Part shown: piece by piece, positions 26,234 through 35,001 of the stretch
How the letters are laid out: each line of letters begins with the position of its first letter
Position numbering within the stretch: the first letter of the stretch is position 1
Assembly: GCA_041398825.1 (NCBI GenBank)
Contig: JAWKTX010000012.1
Span: forward strand, 189,978 to 253,977
Direction of reading: 5' to 3'
DNA from: Planctomycetaceae bacterium
GTDB taxonomy: Bacteria; Planctomycetota; Planctomycetia; Planctomycetales; Planctomycetaceae
Length of the DNA stretch: 64,000 nt
Notes under the pieces: model-generated
Told to the model about the DNA's origin: nothing
The model's input: only the letters and a program-made list of their open reading frames with translations
The model's database searches: none
Position numbers and translations under genes: made by a program

Positions 26234-26947
26234 CTAACCCTGCTTTGCCAGCTGACGACGCCGACGCATCCCAATAATTAGGCCGCCCAATCCCAGAACA
26301 GCAAACGACGACGGCTCGGGAACCGCTGCTGCGGTCGACGAGAAATTTGCAGTGAAGGCCATGTCTCTGAAGCCGATCCACCTTGTTATCTGTCGACCAG
26401 AATTGACGTCCACTGCCCAGTGAGGTTGCCGTTGTTTAGAAAAGACGAATTCACCGTCGGCGTACGGGTCGATTCCGTTGAAAAACGTCCCAACGATTGC
26501 GGTGCCAGTGACGCGTCAAAATACTCGGAAGCACTGATGAACGCTACATAGTCATTTCCGCTTGTGAGATTTAACCCACCAGTGTTGAAGGTGAACTTCT
26601 GCATTCCATTCGTGCCACCGTTGTTAGTTTGTGGAGACCCCAGTGCTTTCGTAGAGAATTGACCCTGTCGCTGAAAAGTTCCGGAATCCCAATCCATCAC
26701 ATAGAACTCCAAAATCAACAAAATCTGGGTTTAACTTGTCATTCAAGTAAACCGTCCAACTATTCAGGAATGTGTCAGCCCCTACGGTGAACGTTTGGCC
26801 ATAGGTTGCCGAGTTTGTTTCGCCAAAATCCTCAGTGCCCTCAGAGTTATCCCACAGACCAACCGTACTTATCACTGTGTCCGCACTGGCCCGCCCAGCA
26901 AAACTGAGCATCGCTGCGCAGAGCCCCAAAATTCGAGCCGCCCGCAT
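26234..26947 (-). pseudogene. PEP-CTERM sorting-domain protein, two frameshifts
   Basis: An exported protein broken into three reading segments. The first segment (from ATG 26947) carries a signal peptide (MRAARILGLCAAMLSFAGRA). Near 26710 the sensible protein continues in another frame, which runs to a stop at 26386. From about 26390 the original frame resumes and ends in a PEP-CTERM signal: VPEPSSFAVLGLGGL, then GMRRRRQ, stop at 26234. The two shifts compensate each other, so the ends share a frame. It is either a young pseudogene or two sequencing indels. Intact homologues are surface proteins handled by exosortase. Confidence 0.75.
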
Positions 26948-27114
26948 TGTGTATTTCCCCCATATTTAATTGAATTTGATCCAGATCAGCCCGAATCTAT
27001 TGACCCTGGTGGGTGATAGCAACCTCCTAACCCTGCAAATCAGAAAAGTTTCCCAAAGTCACCAAACTGACACATCTGTACAGTCGGAGGCGGCGCAAAA
27101 TGTGGCTCGAAGTC

Positions 27115-27150
27115 AACAAAAAAGCCCGGTCCCCATAGGAACCGGGCTTT
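27115..27150 (-). terminator. rho-independent terminator
   Basis: Minus strand AAAGCCCGGT, loop, ACCGGGCTTT then TTTG, about 53 bases after the stop of the PQQ-propeller gene. Confidence 0.85.
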
Positions 27151-27202
27151 CTTTCACCACTGATTGCTGAGCGATTCTCGGGCGATTGCCGCCCTATCAG
27201 AT

Positions 27203-28459
27203 TTACGGCTTTGAAATGTCGTAACAGCAAATGATTTCCTGGTCACGCAGGTAAAGTTTGCCATTGCAGACCACTGGATGCGTCCAAATCTTACCACGAT
27301 CGGAACGCTGCTTGGTCTTGGGATCAATCGTGAATCGACTGATTTCTTTCCAGCCGTCCGGCGTTGCTTCGGCCAGGACGCAGTCGCCACTTCCCTCTTC
27401 CAGACAGTAAAGTTTACCGTCCGCCGAAGTCACGGCCCCCTTGGAACCGTTCTTTCCACCTTCGCTCCAGATTTCTTCGCCCGAATTCAAGTCCTGACAT
27501 ACCCATCCGACGGAATCGCTGTGACCGTACAGCTTATCTCCGATCAGAATCACGCCGCCATGATGGTTCTTCATGACTTTGTTCTCGTAAATCTTTTCTA
27601 CCTGATTATTGGGCCCGATGTTGAGCAGCATGCAGCCAACGCCGTAGCCTGAGGTCACATAGACCTGACCCTTGCTGTAAATTGGCGTCGGAATGACGGC
27701 TGTCCGGCCCGGCCAGTCCGCTTCCCATTGCAGCTTTCCTTCGGCATCCAGGCCAAACACTTTTTTCTCGGTCAGCTGAATGTACTGCTTCTTTCCGAAG
27801 TGGTTGACGGCAATGATTGATGAATAGTGGGCGTTTTCAGTGACGTCCGCGGACTGCCAAATCAGTTTACCGGAATTCAGGTCGAAGCAGGCGACGGTTC
27901 CCTGCTTACCGCCGGGGGTGCACAAGACGCGTTCCCCATCAACTAACGCCGATTCACTGTATCCCCAGTTTGGGATAGAGCCGCCCAGTTCCGTGAGGCT
28001 GGCCGTCCATTTTGCTTCGCCGTTTTCGGTATTCAGGCAGGCTACGTTTCCTTTGCCGGAAATCGCAATCACATTCTGACCGACGACGGTTGGTGTGCTG
28101 CGTGGACCGCCCCCCCAACCATTCTCAAGGAAGTCACCGATGCGTGTTTTCCAGAGTTCGCTGCCATCGCTATCCTTCAAGGCAATAACGTATTCCGACG
28201 AATCATCTGCTCCCATCGTGTAAATGACACCGCCGGAAATTGCGAGCCCCGAATAACCAAGGCCAGCAGCCTCTGATGTCCAGACTTTCCTGGGACCACC
28301 TTCCGGCCACTCAGAAAGCAGTCCGGTTTCGCTTGAAATATCATCCCGATTCGGACCACGCCAGGCGGGCCAGTCTCCCGCAAGAGCCATCGAAGTCATC
28401 AACGCAAATGCCATGCTGGTTTGCAGACTTCGTTGAAGTAACGTTCGCGTCAAATTCAT
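27203..28459 (-). CDS. PQQ-like beta-propeller repeat protein, exported
   Basis: Protein of 418 residues with a signal peptide (about 1-27, ending MALAG). It opens with DWPAWRGPNRDDISSETGLL, the typical start of planctomycete/verrucomicrobial PQQ-repeat proteins, followed by repeated WxxGxSxP/Gxxxxxx(W/Y) blades and strands such as GKLIWQSADV. Such proteins share the BamB/quinoprotein fold but lack evidence here of PQQ cofactor ligands, so a binding or scaffold role is as likely as dehydrogenase activity. Monocistronic with its own terminator. Confidence 0.82.
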   Translation of the reverse strand: MNLTRTLLQRSLQTSMAFALMTSMALAGDWPAWRGPNRDDISSETGLLSEWPEGGPRKVWTSEAAGLGYSGLAISGGVIYTMGADDSSEYVIALKDSDGSELWKTRIGDFLENGWGGGPRSTPTVVGQNVIAISGKGNVACLNTENGEAKWTASLTELGGSIPNWGYSESALVDGERVLCTPGGKQGTVACFDLNSGKLIWQSADVTENAHYSSIIAVNHFGKKQYIQLTEKKVFGLDAEGKLQWEADWPGRTAVIPTPIYSKGQVYVTSGYGVGCMLLNIGPNNQVEKIYENKVMKNHHGGVILIGDKLYGHSDSVGWVCQDLNSGEEIWSEGGKNGSKGAVTSADGKLYCLEEGSGDCVLAEATPDGWKEISRFTIDPKTKQRSDRGKIWTHPVVCNGKLYLRDQEIICCYDISKP

Positions 28460-28640
28460 AATTCACCCTGATTTGTAAAGAAAGCTCCGGACATTCAGCC
28501 CGAAAAGTCCCGGCTCATAACGTGGAAGAAGAATCCCGTCTCGACTCCGTAGGTGCAATTTAGCAAAGCCGAGTCATATGTGCAGGGCACAACTCGGAAA
28601 ATCACCTCGACTCAATCCCCGCTGCCGAAGCAATCTGGAT

Positions 28641-29432
28641 ATGTCTGAACATTCACTACCAGCCAGCAACGCCTTCCCGAATTCACCTCCACTGGTGGAA
28701 CTCTGTTCCGGAGGAATTGACGACGTGCTGCTCGCTCAGGAATTTCAGATTCCGCGCATCGAACTCAACAGCGGAATGGCTGTCGGTGGGTTGACGCCTT
28801 CGATTGCTCTGGCCGAAACGGCACGCGTTGCGTATTCCGGAAAGATCATCGCCATGGTACGTCCGCGTGAGGGCGGGTTTTGCTATTCAACTCGCGAATT
28901 TCAGTTGATGATCGATGATGCGAAACGTCTGATCGATGTCGGCTGCGAGGGCGTCGCGACCGGGTTCCTGAAGACCGATGGTACCATCGATGTCGATCGT
29001 TGCGACGAATTCAGCCGAAGCCTCCCGGAGGCAGAGTTTGTTTTTCATCGGGCTTTTGATCTGGTTCCTGATTTCCCGGTCGCCATTGATCAACTGGTGG
29101 CAGCCGGGTTCGACCGAATCCTGACCAGCGGTGCAGCGGCCACGGCGATCGCCGGTGTCAATCGGATTCGAATGTGCGTCGACCATGCCGATGGTCGCAT
29201 CGAAATCCTTCCCGGCAGTGGAATCAGGGCGGCCAATGTGGCTGAGATCATCCATCAAACAAAATGTCGGCAGATTCACACGTCCGCGGGTTGCCATCGT
29301 CTTGACACTTCCGCACAGCGCAATCCGGAAATCCATTTTGGAGGAAACCCCGGTCTGCCATCGGGGAGCTACGGAGTGGCGGATCGCGAACAGCTCCGCA
29401 AATTATTGATGGTGTTGCATGCACGTGAATGA
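28641..29432 (+). CDS. cutC: copper homeostasis protein CutC family
   Basis: TIM-barrel protein of 263 residues of the CutC family (also found as PF03932). Recognisable parts are the LVELCSGGIDDVLLA opening, the MVRPREGGFCYS motif near 72-83, GVATGFLKTDGTIDV near 107, VFHRAFDL near 133 and ILTSGAA near 160. The role in copper tolerance is disputed. The frame begins at 28578, but the ATG at 28641 is a better start. The PQQ-propeller gene upstream is divergent. Confidence 0.88.
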   Translation: MSEHSLPASNAFPNSPPLVELCSGGIDDVLLAQEFQIPRIELNSGMAVGGLTPSIALAETARVAYSGKIIAMVRPREGGFCYSTREFQLMIDDAKRLIDVGCEGVATGFLKTDGTIDVDRCDEFSRSLPEAEFVFHRAFDLVPDFPVAIDQLVAAGFDRILTSGAAATAIAGVNRIRMCVDHADGRIEILPGSGIRAANVAEIIHQTKCRQIHTSAGCHRLDTSAQRNPEIHFGGNPGLPSGSYGVADREQLRKLLMVLHARE

Positions 29433-29493
29433 CCCGTCATCGATAGGGCTATCCATCTTCGAAATTTCCTGACCGCAAAGTGACTCATCTGTG

Positions 29494-30054
29494 ATGACGC
29501 CAGCAACATCCCGAATGCTCGAATCCAATCGAGTGAGATTGCGGCAGTGGAGGCCGGAAGATCGCTCGCGACTGGCGGAGCTGAATGCTGACCCGCGAGT
29601 CATGGAGTTCTTCCCGTCTGTCATGACCGCCGAGGAAAGCGATGCGATGTTCGAAAGAATCGAACAGCACTTCCGGCAGCATGATTTCGGCTATTGGGCC
29701 GTGGAACTTCCGGGTGTATCCGAATTCGCCGGATTCGTTGGTCTTGCAGTTCCCCGTTTTGAGGCCCACTTTACGCCGTGCGTTGAGATCGGATGGCGAC
29801 TGGGTTTCGGATTCTGGGGGAAGGGATATGCCACGGAAGCAGCAAGGCTCGCGTTACATTACGCTTTCACATGGCTCAATCTGCAGGAAGTTGTTTCGAT
29901 GACGGCTGTGATCAATCATCGATCGCGGCGTGTGATGGAGAAGCTGAAGATGATCCGCGATGCTGTTGACGATTTCGATCACCCCCTTGTGCCGGAGAAT
30001 CACCAACTGAGGCCGCATGTTTTGTATCGCCTGAAATGTGAGAACCAGCCGTGA
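29494..30054 (+). CDS. GNAT family N-acetyltransferase (RimJ/RimL type)
   Basis: Acetyl-CoA dependent acetyltransferase of about 186 residues. The order TERLRLR-like start (SNRVRLRQW), FFPSVMTAEES, IGWRLGFGFWGKGYATEAARLAL and the conserved asparagine in AVINHRSRRVMEKL are those of GNAT enzymes that acetylate N-terminal alanine of ribosomal proteins or small amines. Acetyl-CoA loop: GFWGKGYAT. A GTG lies one codon upstream of the chosen ATG. It follows cutC by 60 bases and may be co-transcribed. Confidence 0.85.
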   Translation: MTPATSRMLESNRVRLRQWRPEDRSRLAELNADPRVMEFFPSVMTAEESDAMFERIEQHFRQHDFGYWAVELPGVSEFAGFVGLAVPRFEAHFTPCVEIGWRLGFGFWGKGYATEAARLALHYAFTWLNLQEVVSMTAVINHRSRRVMEKLKMIRDAVDDFDHPLVPENHQLRPHVLYRLKCENQP

Positions 30055-30158
30055 TGATTGCGCCCGATCCGGCCTGCCCGTGATCGCTACCTGTGGTCGC
30101 TGCCTGCGGACGAAGCGAATCGGTCAGGTGCAGACCCGGGCTCCGATGCTTCCAGTTA

Positions 30159-31589
30159 TCAGGCCAGTATTTCACTGGCGACGTTGCCTCCAATATCAGT
30201 CAGCCGATACTTGCGACCCTGAAATTTGAAGGTGAGTTGTTCGTGGTCGACCCCCAGTAAATGCAGCATGGTGGCATGGAAATCGTTCACATGCATTGGG
30301 TTCTCTACGATGTGAAATCCGATCTCGTCGGTTTTTCCGTAAGTGTACCCGCCTTTAACGCCGCCGCCTGCCATCCAGACGCTGAAGGCGTCTTTGTGAT
30401 GATCACGCCCCACCTTGTCGTTCACCCGTCCGGTATTCTCCGCGCCCTGAAGCATAGGAGTTCTTCCAAACTCGGCTCCCCAGACAACGAGCGTTTCGTT
30501 CAACAAGCCTCGTTGTTTGAGGTCTTTGATTAATGCGGCAATTGGCTGGTCCACCTGCCTGCACTTGTTGCGAAGCGAAGGGAAGACGCTTCCATGATGG
30601 TCCCAGCCCTGATCGAACAACTGCACGAATCGTACGCCTCTTTCCACCATTCTTCGGGCAAGAAGACAATTGTTGGCGAAGCTGCTTTTTCCAGGTTCGG
30701 TCCCGTACAGTTCATGCGTTTCCTGAGATTCCGATGCCGTATCCATCAATTCCGGAACCGCAGACTGCATCCGAAAGGCCATTTCATACTGGCTGATTCG
30801 CGTTGCGATTTCAGGGTCACCGGCATCTGCCAGCTGAAACTGATTTAATCGATTAATGTTGTCCACAATGCGGCGCCGTGCTGAGGCATCGATCCCGTCC
30901 GGATTCGAAAGGAACAGCACAGGGTCTCCGCTGCTGCGAAATTCGATTCCCTGATGGGTGCTTGGCAGAAATCCACTTCCCCACAAACTATTCCCTGCTC
31001 CGGCGACATTGCCGGTGATCAGCACGACGAATCCGGGCAGATTTTCGTTTTCACTGCCGAGGCCATAGTTGACCCAGGATCCCAGTGACGGACGTCCAAA
31101 CTGGCCAAAGCCCGTTTGAAACATCAACTGTGCCGGCGCGTGATTGAACTGCTCGGTGTGCAGTGATTTAATCATGCAGATTTCGTCCGTGACTGTTGCG
31201 AGATTCGGCAACAATTCGGACATTTCCATGCCACATTCACCGTGCCTGGAAAACTTCATCTGTGTCCCAAGCAGCCTGGGTTGCTTGCGGATGAATGCCA
31301 AACGCAGGCCTTCCCAAAGCTGATCCGGTACCAGTTCTCCATCAAGCCTTTGCAATTCCGGCTTGTAGTCAAAGAGGTCCAGATGAGATGGCGCTCCAAC
31401 CATGTGAATGAAAATGACATTCTTCGCGCGGGCAGGCAGATAGGTTGCGCCACCAGAATGGCCTGCAGCAGAATCTGTCGCCTGTTCGGTGGCAGGCAAA
31501 TCACGGGCAAGCAGCGAGCTTAGAGCAACCGAACCCAGCCCCATAGCCGAATGCTGAAACAAATGACGTCGTGACAATGTCTGAAACAT
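30159..31589 (-). CDS. DUF1501 domain protein, Tat-exported
   Basis: Protein of about 476 residues of the DUF1501 family (alkaline-phosphatase/sulfatase-like fold), strongly expanded in planctomycetes. The N-terminus SRRHLFQHSAMGLGSVAL is a twin-arginine signal. Later motifs include KNVIFIHMVGAPSHLDLFD, RRMVERGVRFVQLFDQGWDHH and VVWGAEFGRTPM. It forms a pair with the DUF1549/DUF1553 gene upstream, the usual arrangement; the pair is thought to act together outside the cytoplasm, but no reaction is known. The ATG at 31589 is chosen as it starts the signal peptide. Confidence 0.88.
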   Translation of the reverse strand: MFQTLSRRHLFQHSAMGLGSVALSSLLARDLPATEQATDSAAGHSGGATYLPARAKNVIFIHMVGAPSHLDLFDYKPELQRLDGELVPDQLWEGLRLAFIRKQPRLLGTQMKFSRHGECGMEMSELLPNLATVTDEICMIKSLHTEQFNHAPAQLMFQTGFGQFGRPSLGSWVNYGLGSENENLPGFVVLITGNVAGAGNSLWGSGFLPSTHQGIEFRSSGDPVLFLSNPDGIDASARRRIVDNINRLNQFQLADAGDPEIATRISQYEMAFRMQSAVPELMDTASESQETHELYGTEPGKSSFANNCLLARRMVERGVRFVQLFDQGWDHHGSVFPSLRNKCRQVDQPIAALIKDLKQRGLLNETLVVWGAEFGRTPMLQGAENTGRVNDKVGRDHHKDAFSVWMAGGGVKGGYTYGKTDEIGFHIVENPMHVNDFHATMLHLLGVDHEQLTFKFQGRKYRLTDIGGNVASEILA

Positions 31590-31711
31590 GGCAATTGGCC
31601 AGAAAGGTGAAAGAGGATCCAAACCAGTGGGCATTGCTTCTGGCGGAAAACACGCAGCGGAAACTCACAGCTGCAGAAGAATGCTCACGAATTCCACTGC
31701 GACTGAATTCA

Positions 31712-34700
31712 CTAGTTCTTTGTAATGACTTCATCCAGATTCAGCAGCACGTTGGCAACGCTAACCCATGCAGCCTGCTCTGAAAGTTCTGATGGACCGA
31801 GACGTTGGCCGGCTGGAATCAGGCTTTCCGCTTGTTTTGTGTTGCTCCTGAATCGTGCCGATTCCTGTTCCCATAGCTGCTGCAACGTCTGAATTTCTTC
31901 TTCCTGCGGTGCTCTTGCAACACACAATCGCACCGCGTACTGCAGTCGCGAACGCAAATCCCCGTTCGGTGTTTCTGAAACGATTCGGGTTGCCAGAGCA
32001 ATCGCCATTTCCACGTAGGCCGGGTCGTTCATCAGAGTCAGTGCCTGCAGGGGCGTGTTACTGCGAGATCGTTTGACGACGCAGGACGCTCTGTCCGGGG
32101 CGTCAAAGTTCACAAAGCTCGGATACGGCGCGCTGCGACGCCAAACAACATAGATGCCCCTTCGGAATCTGTTCTCGTCCTGATTGGCCGTGTATTTGGG
32201 GGCATTGCGCCCAACATGCCGCCAGATGTTTTCCGGCTGCGGAGGATATACGGGAGGGCCGCCCATTTTATCCGACAGCAGACCACTTAACGCCAGCGCG
32301 TTGTCTCGAATCACTTCAGCCGGAAGGCGAAACCGTGGCCCCCGAGCCAACCATTTGTTATTCGGGTCCGCTTCAAGCTGCAAGGGCGAAATGCGGGAGG
32401 ACTGCTGGTAGGTGGATGACGTCACGATCAGTCGATGGATGTGCTTCATGGACCATCCACTCTCCATGAATTCAACCGCCAGCCAGTCGAGTAACTCGGG
32501 ATGGGTGGGTCGGCTGCCCTGCGTTCCGAAGTCTTCCAGTGTATCTACGATGCCCTGACCAAAAAACTGGGCCCACCATCGATTCACCGTCACCCGGGCT
32601 GTCAGTGGATTTTCGTGAGACACCAGCCATCTGGCAAAATCGAGTCGATCAGCGGTCGACTTTTCCGGCTGATTCGGGACAAAACTGTGCAGGATCGTTG
32701 GGGTCCACGGTTTTACTTTGGTACCGGGGGACAGAAAATCGCCCCGTTTGAAGATGAACGATTCACGCTGACTGGTCATCTCAGTCATGATGGCTGTCGC
32801 TTCCGGCTTAATCCCTGCCAGTGCTTCTTCTTTCGATTTCACCTGTTCTGTCAATTCGGCCAGCTCTTTGTCATTCTGGCAACGATATTCAGCAATGGAT
32901 TGGTCCTGAGCTCCGGCTCGAGCTGTTGGCTCTGTGTTCAGTGCGGCAAGTATGTCCGAGGGAATCATCGTGATGTCGGGGTTACCAGTCAGGGCAGAAA
33001 ATCGAAGCCGCCCGATGAGCCGACCGCTTCCGAAGTGTTGGGGCAACCGAACTTCAAGTCGCGAACCCGCTTCAAATCCGATGGGAGTCTCGGTCAATAA
33101 GGTCACATGGTGTGATTTTCCGAACTGCGTGCCTATTGCCCAGCCAGTATTCGGCTTTCCATCGATCAGCCCGGCAGGATCCCATTTTGGCTGTGCGTAA
33201 TCAGCCTGCGCGGATCGGAACCGAACCGGGGTTGATTTGCCGTCGCCACCGGCGGGTGAAATTGCGGCTTCAACCTCATAGAGCACGAAATTGGGGCGTT
33301 TTTCGTCCGTTCGTCCCGGTCCGTTTCCTGGCAATGATTTGTGAGTCAGGGTTTCCATCCGGATCGCTGTGATACCGCTCACGCTGGTTTCGAGCGTAAC
33401 GGAGTAAACATCTTTGTCTGCCGCCTTGCCGGTCAGCAGCAGAGATCCGTCGTCGAGGAGTTCATACGAGGAACGACTTTCGGTTTCGAAAGACGAAATG
33501 GGCAAAGGATGCCACGTTGCCTGCTGACTTGCCCTGGCGAGCATCTGTGATTCCCAGTCTGCATCCAGTCTGGCAAGCTGATCCATTCGCTTTTGGGCCA
33601 GTGCTTTTAGCTGCTGAATCTGCTGTTGTAATTGCTTCTGGCGTTGCTGTGCTTGTTCACTCAGCGGAAGCTCGAGCATCGGACCTGCAACTTCAAACTG
33701 TACTCCGCCGTCTTTGGGGGCTTCCACTTCCATCGGAGTGTTGTTGAAGAATGCAAACAGCTGGTAAAAGTCCTGTTGCGTGAACGGGTCGTACTTGTGA
33801 TTGTGGCATCGCGCGCATTCGAGGGTGGTGCCAAGCCAAACAGTTCCGGTCGTCGTGACACGATCAGCGACCTGATTGGTTCGGTTTTCTTCCGGATCGA
33901 CACCGGCTTCGACGTTACACGTTGTCTGGCGATGAAAACCGGTGGCGATCTTTTGTTCGATCGTGGCATTGGGGATCAGATCGCCAGCCAGCTGTTCGAT
34001 CGTAAACTGATCGAACGGCATGTCTTTGTTCATCGCATCAATCACCCAGTCGCGATAGGCCCACACAGATCGAAACTGGTCTGCCTGATATCCGTTGGAA
34101 TCTGCATAGCGAGCCAGGTCGAGCCATTGTCTGGCCCATTTTTCTCCGTAGCGTGGCGAGCAAAGAAGTGCGTCGACAATGCGTTCAAAATGTCTTGAAG
34201 AAGGATCGGCTTCGAATGCAGCCACGGCTTCCGGAGACGGTGGAAGTCCAGTCAAATCCAGATAAACCCGGCGCAGCAGTCGAGCCGGCAGTTCCGCCGG
34301 AGACGGCTGAAGTCCGGCAGCATGAACGGCCAGCGTCTTCCTGACAAAATGATCCACCGGATGCACATCGGAGGGAATGTCTGCCTTTTGTGGAGCCACG
34401 TATGCCCAATGGACCGGTGACGGTGAACTCTCAACGTTCCACTCGGCGCCGGCATCGATCCACTGCTCGATCATCCGGATCTGTTCGTCAGTCAGACGGT
34501 CACCTTCGGGGGGCATACGATCTTCATCACCAGACCTGATGCGTCGTACCAATTCGCTGGCGCGACTTTTTCCCGACACAATGGATGGTTCACCCGAATC
34601 GTTTCGCAACAGTAAATCGTCGCGTGATGTTAATCGAAAACCGCCTTCGCGGGCGTCCGGCCCATGACACTCCAGGCAGCGGCGTTGCAGAATGGGAAGG

Positions 34701-34852
34701 ACTTCCGAAGCGAAATCGACTTGTCGGATTCCGGATTCTTCCTGCCCGATTCCAGATTCATCGGCTGTCGCTGTCCCTGTTCCACAAATCAGGGCCTGGA
34801 CGCCGATCAGGATGATTTGCCGAAGCAGGCATTTGGGAAGGAGATGCTTCAT
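31712..34852 (-). CDS. cytochrome-c/DUF1549/DUF1553 (PSD1) protein
   Basis: Large exported protein of 1046 residues. Signal peptide in the first 30 residues, then a planctomycete cytochrome c domain with haem motif CLECH (near 59-63), then DUF1549 (about 165-375, with ARYADSNGYQAD and the CARCHNHKYDPF segment) and DUF1553 (about 690-990, with TARVTVNRWWAQFFG). A glutamine-rich coiled coil lies near 400-430. It is first in a two-gene operon with the DUF1501 gene, 122 bases away. Such pairs are a hallmark of planctomycetes; function unknown, possibly polysaccharide-related redox chemistry. Confidence 0.9.
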   Translation of the reverse strand: MKHLLPKCLLRQIILIGVQALICGTGTATADESGIGQEESGIRQVDFASEVLPILQRRCLECHGPDAREGGFRLTSRDDLLLRNDSGEPSIVSGKSRASELVRRIRSGDEDRMPPEGDRLTDEQIRMIEQWIDAGAEWNVESSPSPVHWAYVAPQKADIPSDVHPVDHFVRKTLAVHAAGLQPSPAELPARLLRRVYLDLTGLPPSPEAVAAFEADPSSRHFERIVDALLCSPRYGEKWARQWLDLARYADSNGYQADQFRSVWAYRDWVIDAMNKDMPFDQFTIEQLAGDLIPNATIEQKIATGFHRQTTCNVEAGVDPEENRTNQVADRVTTTGTVWLGTTLECARCHNHKYDPFTQQDFYQLFAFFNNTPMEVEAPKDGGVQFEVAGPMLELPLSEQAQQRQKQLQQQIQQLKALAQKRMDQLARLDADWESQMLARASQQATWHPLPISSFETESRSSYELLDDGSLLLTGKAADKDVYSVTLETSVSGITAIRMETLTHKSLPGNGPGRTDEKRPNFVLYEVEAAISPAGGDGKSTPVRFRSAQADYAQPKWDPAGLIDGKPNTGWAIGTQFGKSHHVTLLTETPIGFEAGSRLEVRLPQHFGSGRLIGRLRFSALTGNPDITMIPSDILAALNTEPTARAGAQDQSIAEYRCQNDKELAELTEQVKSKEEALAGIKPEATAIMTEMTSQRESFIFKRGDFLSPGTKVKPWTPTILHSFVPNQPEKSTADRLDFARWLVSHENPLTARVTVNRWWAQFFGQGIVDTLEDFGTQGSRPTHPELLDWLAVEFMESGWSMKHIHRLIVTSSTYQQSSRISPLQLEADPNNKWLARGPRFRLPAEVIRDNALALSGLLSDKMGGPPVYPPQPENIWRHVGRNAPKYTANQDENRFRRGIYVVWRRSAPYPSFVNFDAPDRASCVVKRSRSNTPLQALTLMNDPAYVEMAIALATRIVSETPNGDLRSRLQYAVRLCVARAPQEEEIQTLQQLWEQESARFRSNTKQAESLIPAGQRLGPSELSEQAAWVSVANVLLNLDEVITKN

Positions 34853-35001
34853 GGTCGTGGGAATGGTGGGTCGGCAGGTGAGATTGGGCAGCCAGAGCCG
34901 CCACTGGGGAAGTGCGCTGCCGCCAGCATACCAAAGTCCCCTTGAAAGTCACCAGCGAATCCGTCGGCCGAACCGCTTGCCATGGGAGTCGCGGCCGGAT
35001 C

